In this document: piece after piece, positions 60,565 through 61,132 of the stretch
How the letters are laid out: every line of letters starts with the position of its first letter
Position numbering within the stretch: position 1 is the stretch's first letter
Origin: an uncultured Spirochaetaceae bacterium
Lineage (GTDB): Bacteria > Spirochaetota > Spirochaetia > Treponematales > Treponemataceae
Reading direction: 5' to 3'
DNA: 61,132 nucleotides
NCBI GenBank assembly: GCA_902785455.1
Contig: CACZYY010000004.1
Coordinates: forward strand, 1-61,132
Notes under the pieces: generated by a model
What the model saw: only the letters and a program-made list of their open reading frames with translations
Told to the model about the DNA's origin: nothing
The model's database searches: none
Translations under genes and position numbers: made by a program

Positions 60565-61132
60565 GCGAAGGATCTATTTCACAGGCAGAAATTGACGCAT
60601 TGTTGTCCGACGTTGACATGGGAGGCCTTGCCAATGGAGCTTCTCCTGCAGCAGCCTCTGGGTCCAAATTTGATGTGGAGACCCTCAAGAATTTCGCGGA
60701 CGGCTTAAAAGATAAACTTGGTTCTCAGTTGAACACTATGACGGGTGCAGAAGTTTCTGTTGATTCCCCCATAGTTGAAACTTTGAACAGAGACCAGTTG
60801 CTTGCAAAAATTCCGGAAGTGGTTGTAGCCGTAATGGCTGATTATTCAACCGCTTTGAGCGGCGACCACTTGTTCATTATGGATCCGGAATGTGCTAAGA
60901 AAATCGTAAGTCTTGTAAATAAAGAGGAAGCTCCTGAGCTTGATGACATGGCTTTGTCTGTTATCAGCGAAGTAGTTGCCCAACACTCTGGTTCAGAGAT
61001 TACGGACTTAAGCAAAGACGGTAAACTGCCGGGCCTTGCAACCAATTCACCTGAAGCTGTAAACCAGCCAAAGGCAATGGTTCGCATGCCTCAGGATACT
61101 TTCGCTTTGTTTACTTATCCGCTCAACATTGA
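60561..61132 (+). CDS. fliY: Flagellar motor switch protein FliY (partial)
   Basis: The first 190 residues are present; the gene runs off the window end. MSEGSISQAEIDALLSDV repeats the CheY-binding motif of FliM. The next part is a CheC-like domain (LFIMDPECAKKIVSLVN; DDMALSVISEVVAQHSGSEI), which marks FliY rather than a short FliN. The missing C-terminus should hold the SpoA domain. Overlaps fliM by 4 bp. Confidence 0.92.
   Translation, partial: MSEGSISQAEIDALLSDVDMGGLANGASPAAASGSKFDVETLKNFADGLKDKLGSQLNTMTGAEVSVDSPIVETLNRDQLLAKIPEVVVAVMADYSTALSGDHLFIMDPECAKKIVSLVNKEEAPELDDMALSVISEVVAQHSGSEITDLSKDGKLPGLATNSPEAVNQPKAMVRMPQDTFALFTYPLNI

Noticed and set aside
1..61132. CRISPR array
   Set aside because: No set of regularly spaced direct repeats with unique spacers was seen; the repeats present are dispersed structured elements and 7-nt degenerate tracts.
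1..61132. Complete insertion sequences, prophage or integrase genes
   Set aside because: No transposase, integrase or phage structural protein was recognised. The small repeats are non-autonomous at best.

Overview
The window reads as chromosomal DNA of a host-associated treponeme (Spirochaetota). The evidence is the flagellar gene order flbD-motA-motB-fliL-fliM-fliY, a FlcA-like periplasmic flagellar collar protein, two tandem Maf (DUF115) proteins, many secreted proteins and lipoproteins with treponemal character, and a moderate-GC, densely coding layout. Genus is an inference from gene content; species cannot be read from it.

Layout. 1-1.5 kb: a DUF763 gene on the minus strand with a repeat element in its reading frame. 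1.57-9.5 kb: a sugar-acquisition island made of an outer-membrane barrel protein behind a promoter with two palindromic operators, a GH36 alpha-galactosidase, a putative GT-B-like protein, a TetR regulator and a GPH-family sugar symporter. 9.7-11.4 kb: a low-molecular-weight tyrosine phosphatase and LL-diaminopimelate aminotransferase. 11.7-16.5 kb (minus strand): envelope genes for a barrel-like protein, an OmpA-family protein, an MltD-like lytic transglycosylase and a lipoprotein. 16.7-25.9 kb: a membrane protein, a TPR protein, yajC-secD-secF, a Cache/degenerate-GGDEF/EAL protein and ispH. 26.2-29.2 kb: ndk-gpsA-ffh. 29.3-36 kb: a carbohydrate-binding-like secreted protein, FlcA-like TPR protein, polyprenol-kinase-like protein, a membrane protein and a DUF2259 protein. 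36-44 kb: acyl-CoA synthetase, tRNA-Thr, YggS, IleS and two lipoproteins. 44-52 kb (minus): a degenerate GGDEF-like protein, two Maf proteins, an unknown protein and a very acidic repeat-rich protein in one tightly overlapped unit. 52.3-57 kb: DivIC/FtsB-like, Sua5/YrdC, a secreted protein, smpB, lepB, hemW. 57.1 kb to the end: the start of the flagellar motor operon, cut off inside fliY.

The most striking non-coding content is a set of small structured repeats. Family A (11481-11642 and 26017-26167) is the best candidate for something undescribed. Two copies about 90% identical fold into the same nested three-way junction, with compensatory base changes in three helices and a GNRA tetraloop that changes from GCAA to GAGA. 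Family B (57 bp, two copies) also shows compensatory changes. Family C (three copies, 94-114 bp) is MITE-like and one copy is read through as the N-terminus of a lytic transglycosylase. Family D (two copies) has one copy in frame inside the DUF763 gene. Three degenerate heptad tracts (GAAA core every 7 nt) lie upstream of genes, always in the same orientation relative to the gene.

Several genes have a -10 box only 6-9 nt from the start codon and no Shine-Dalgarno sequence, which suggests leaderless transcripts. smpB and lepB diverge from one self-complementary TTGCAA -35 box shared by both promoters. Protein oddities include a signal peptidase I with Arg at the usual catalytic Lys position, a SecF without the usual DFxGG motif, and an acidic protein with repeated FliM/FliN-like ELxxLL motifs.
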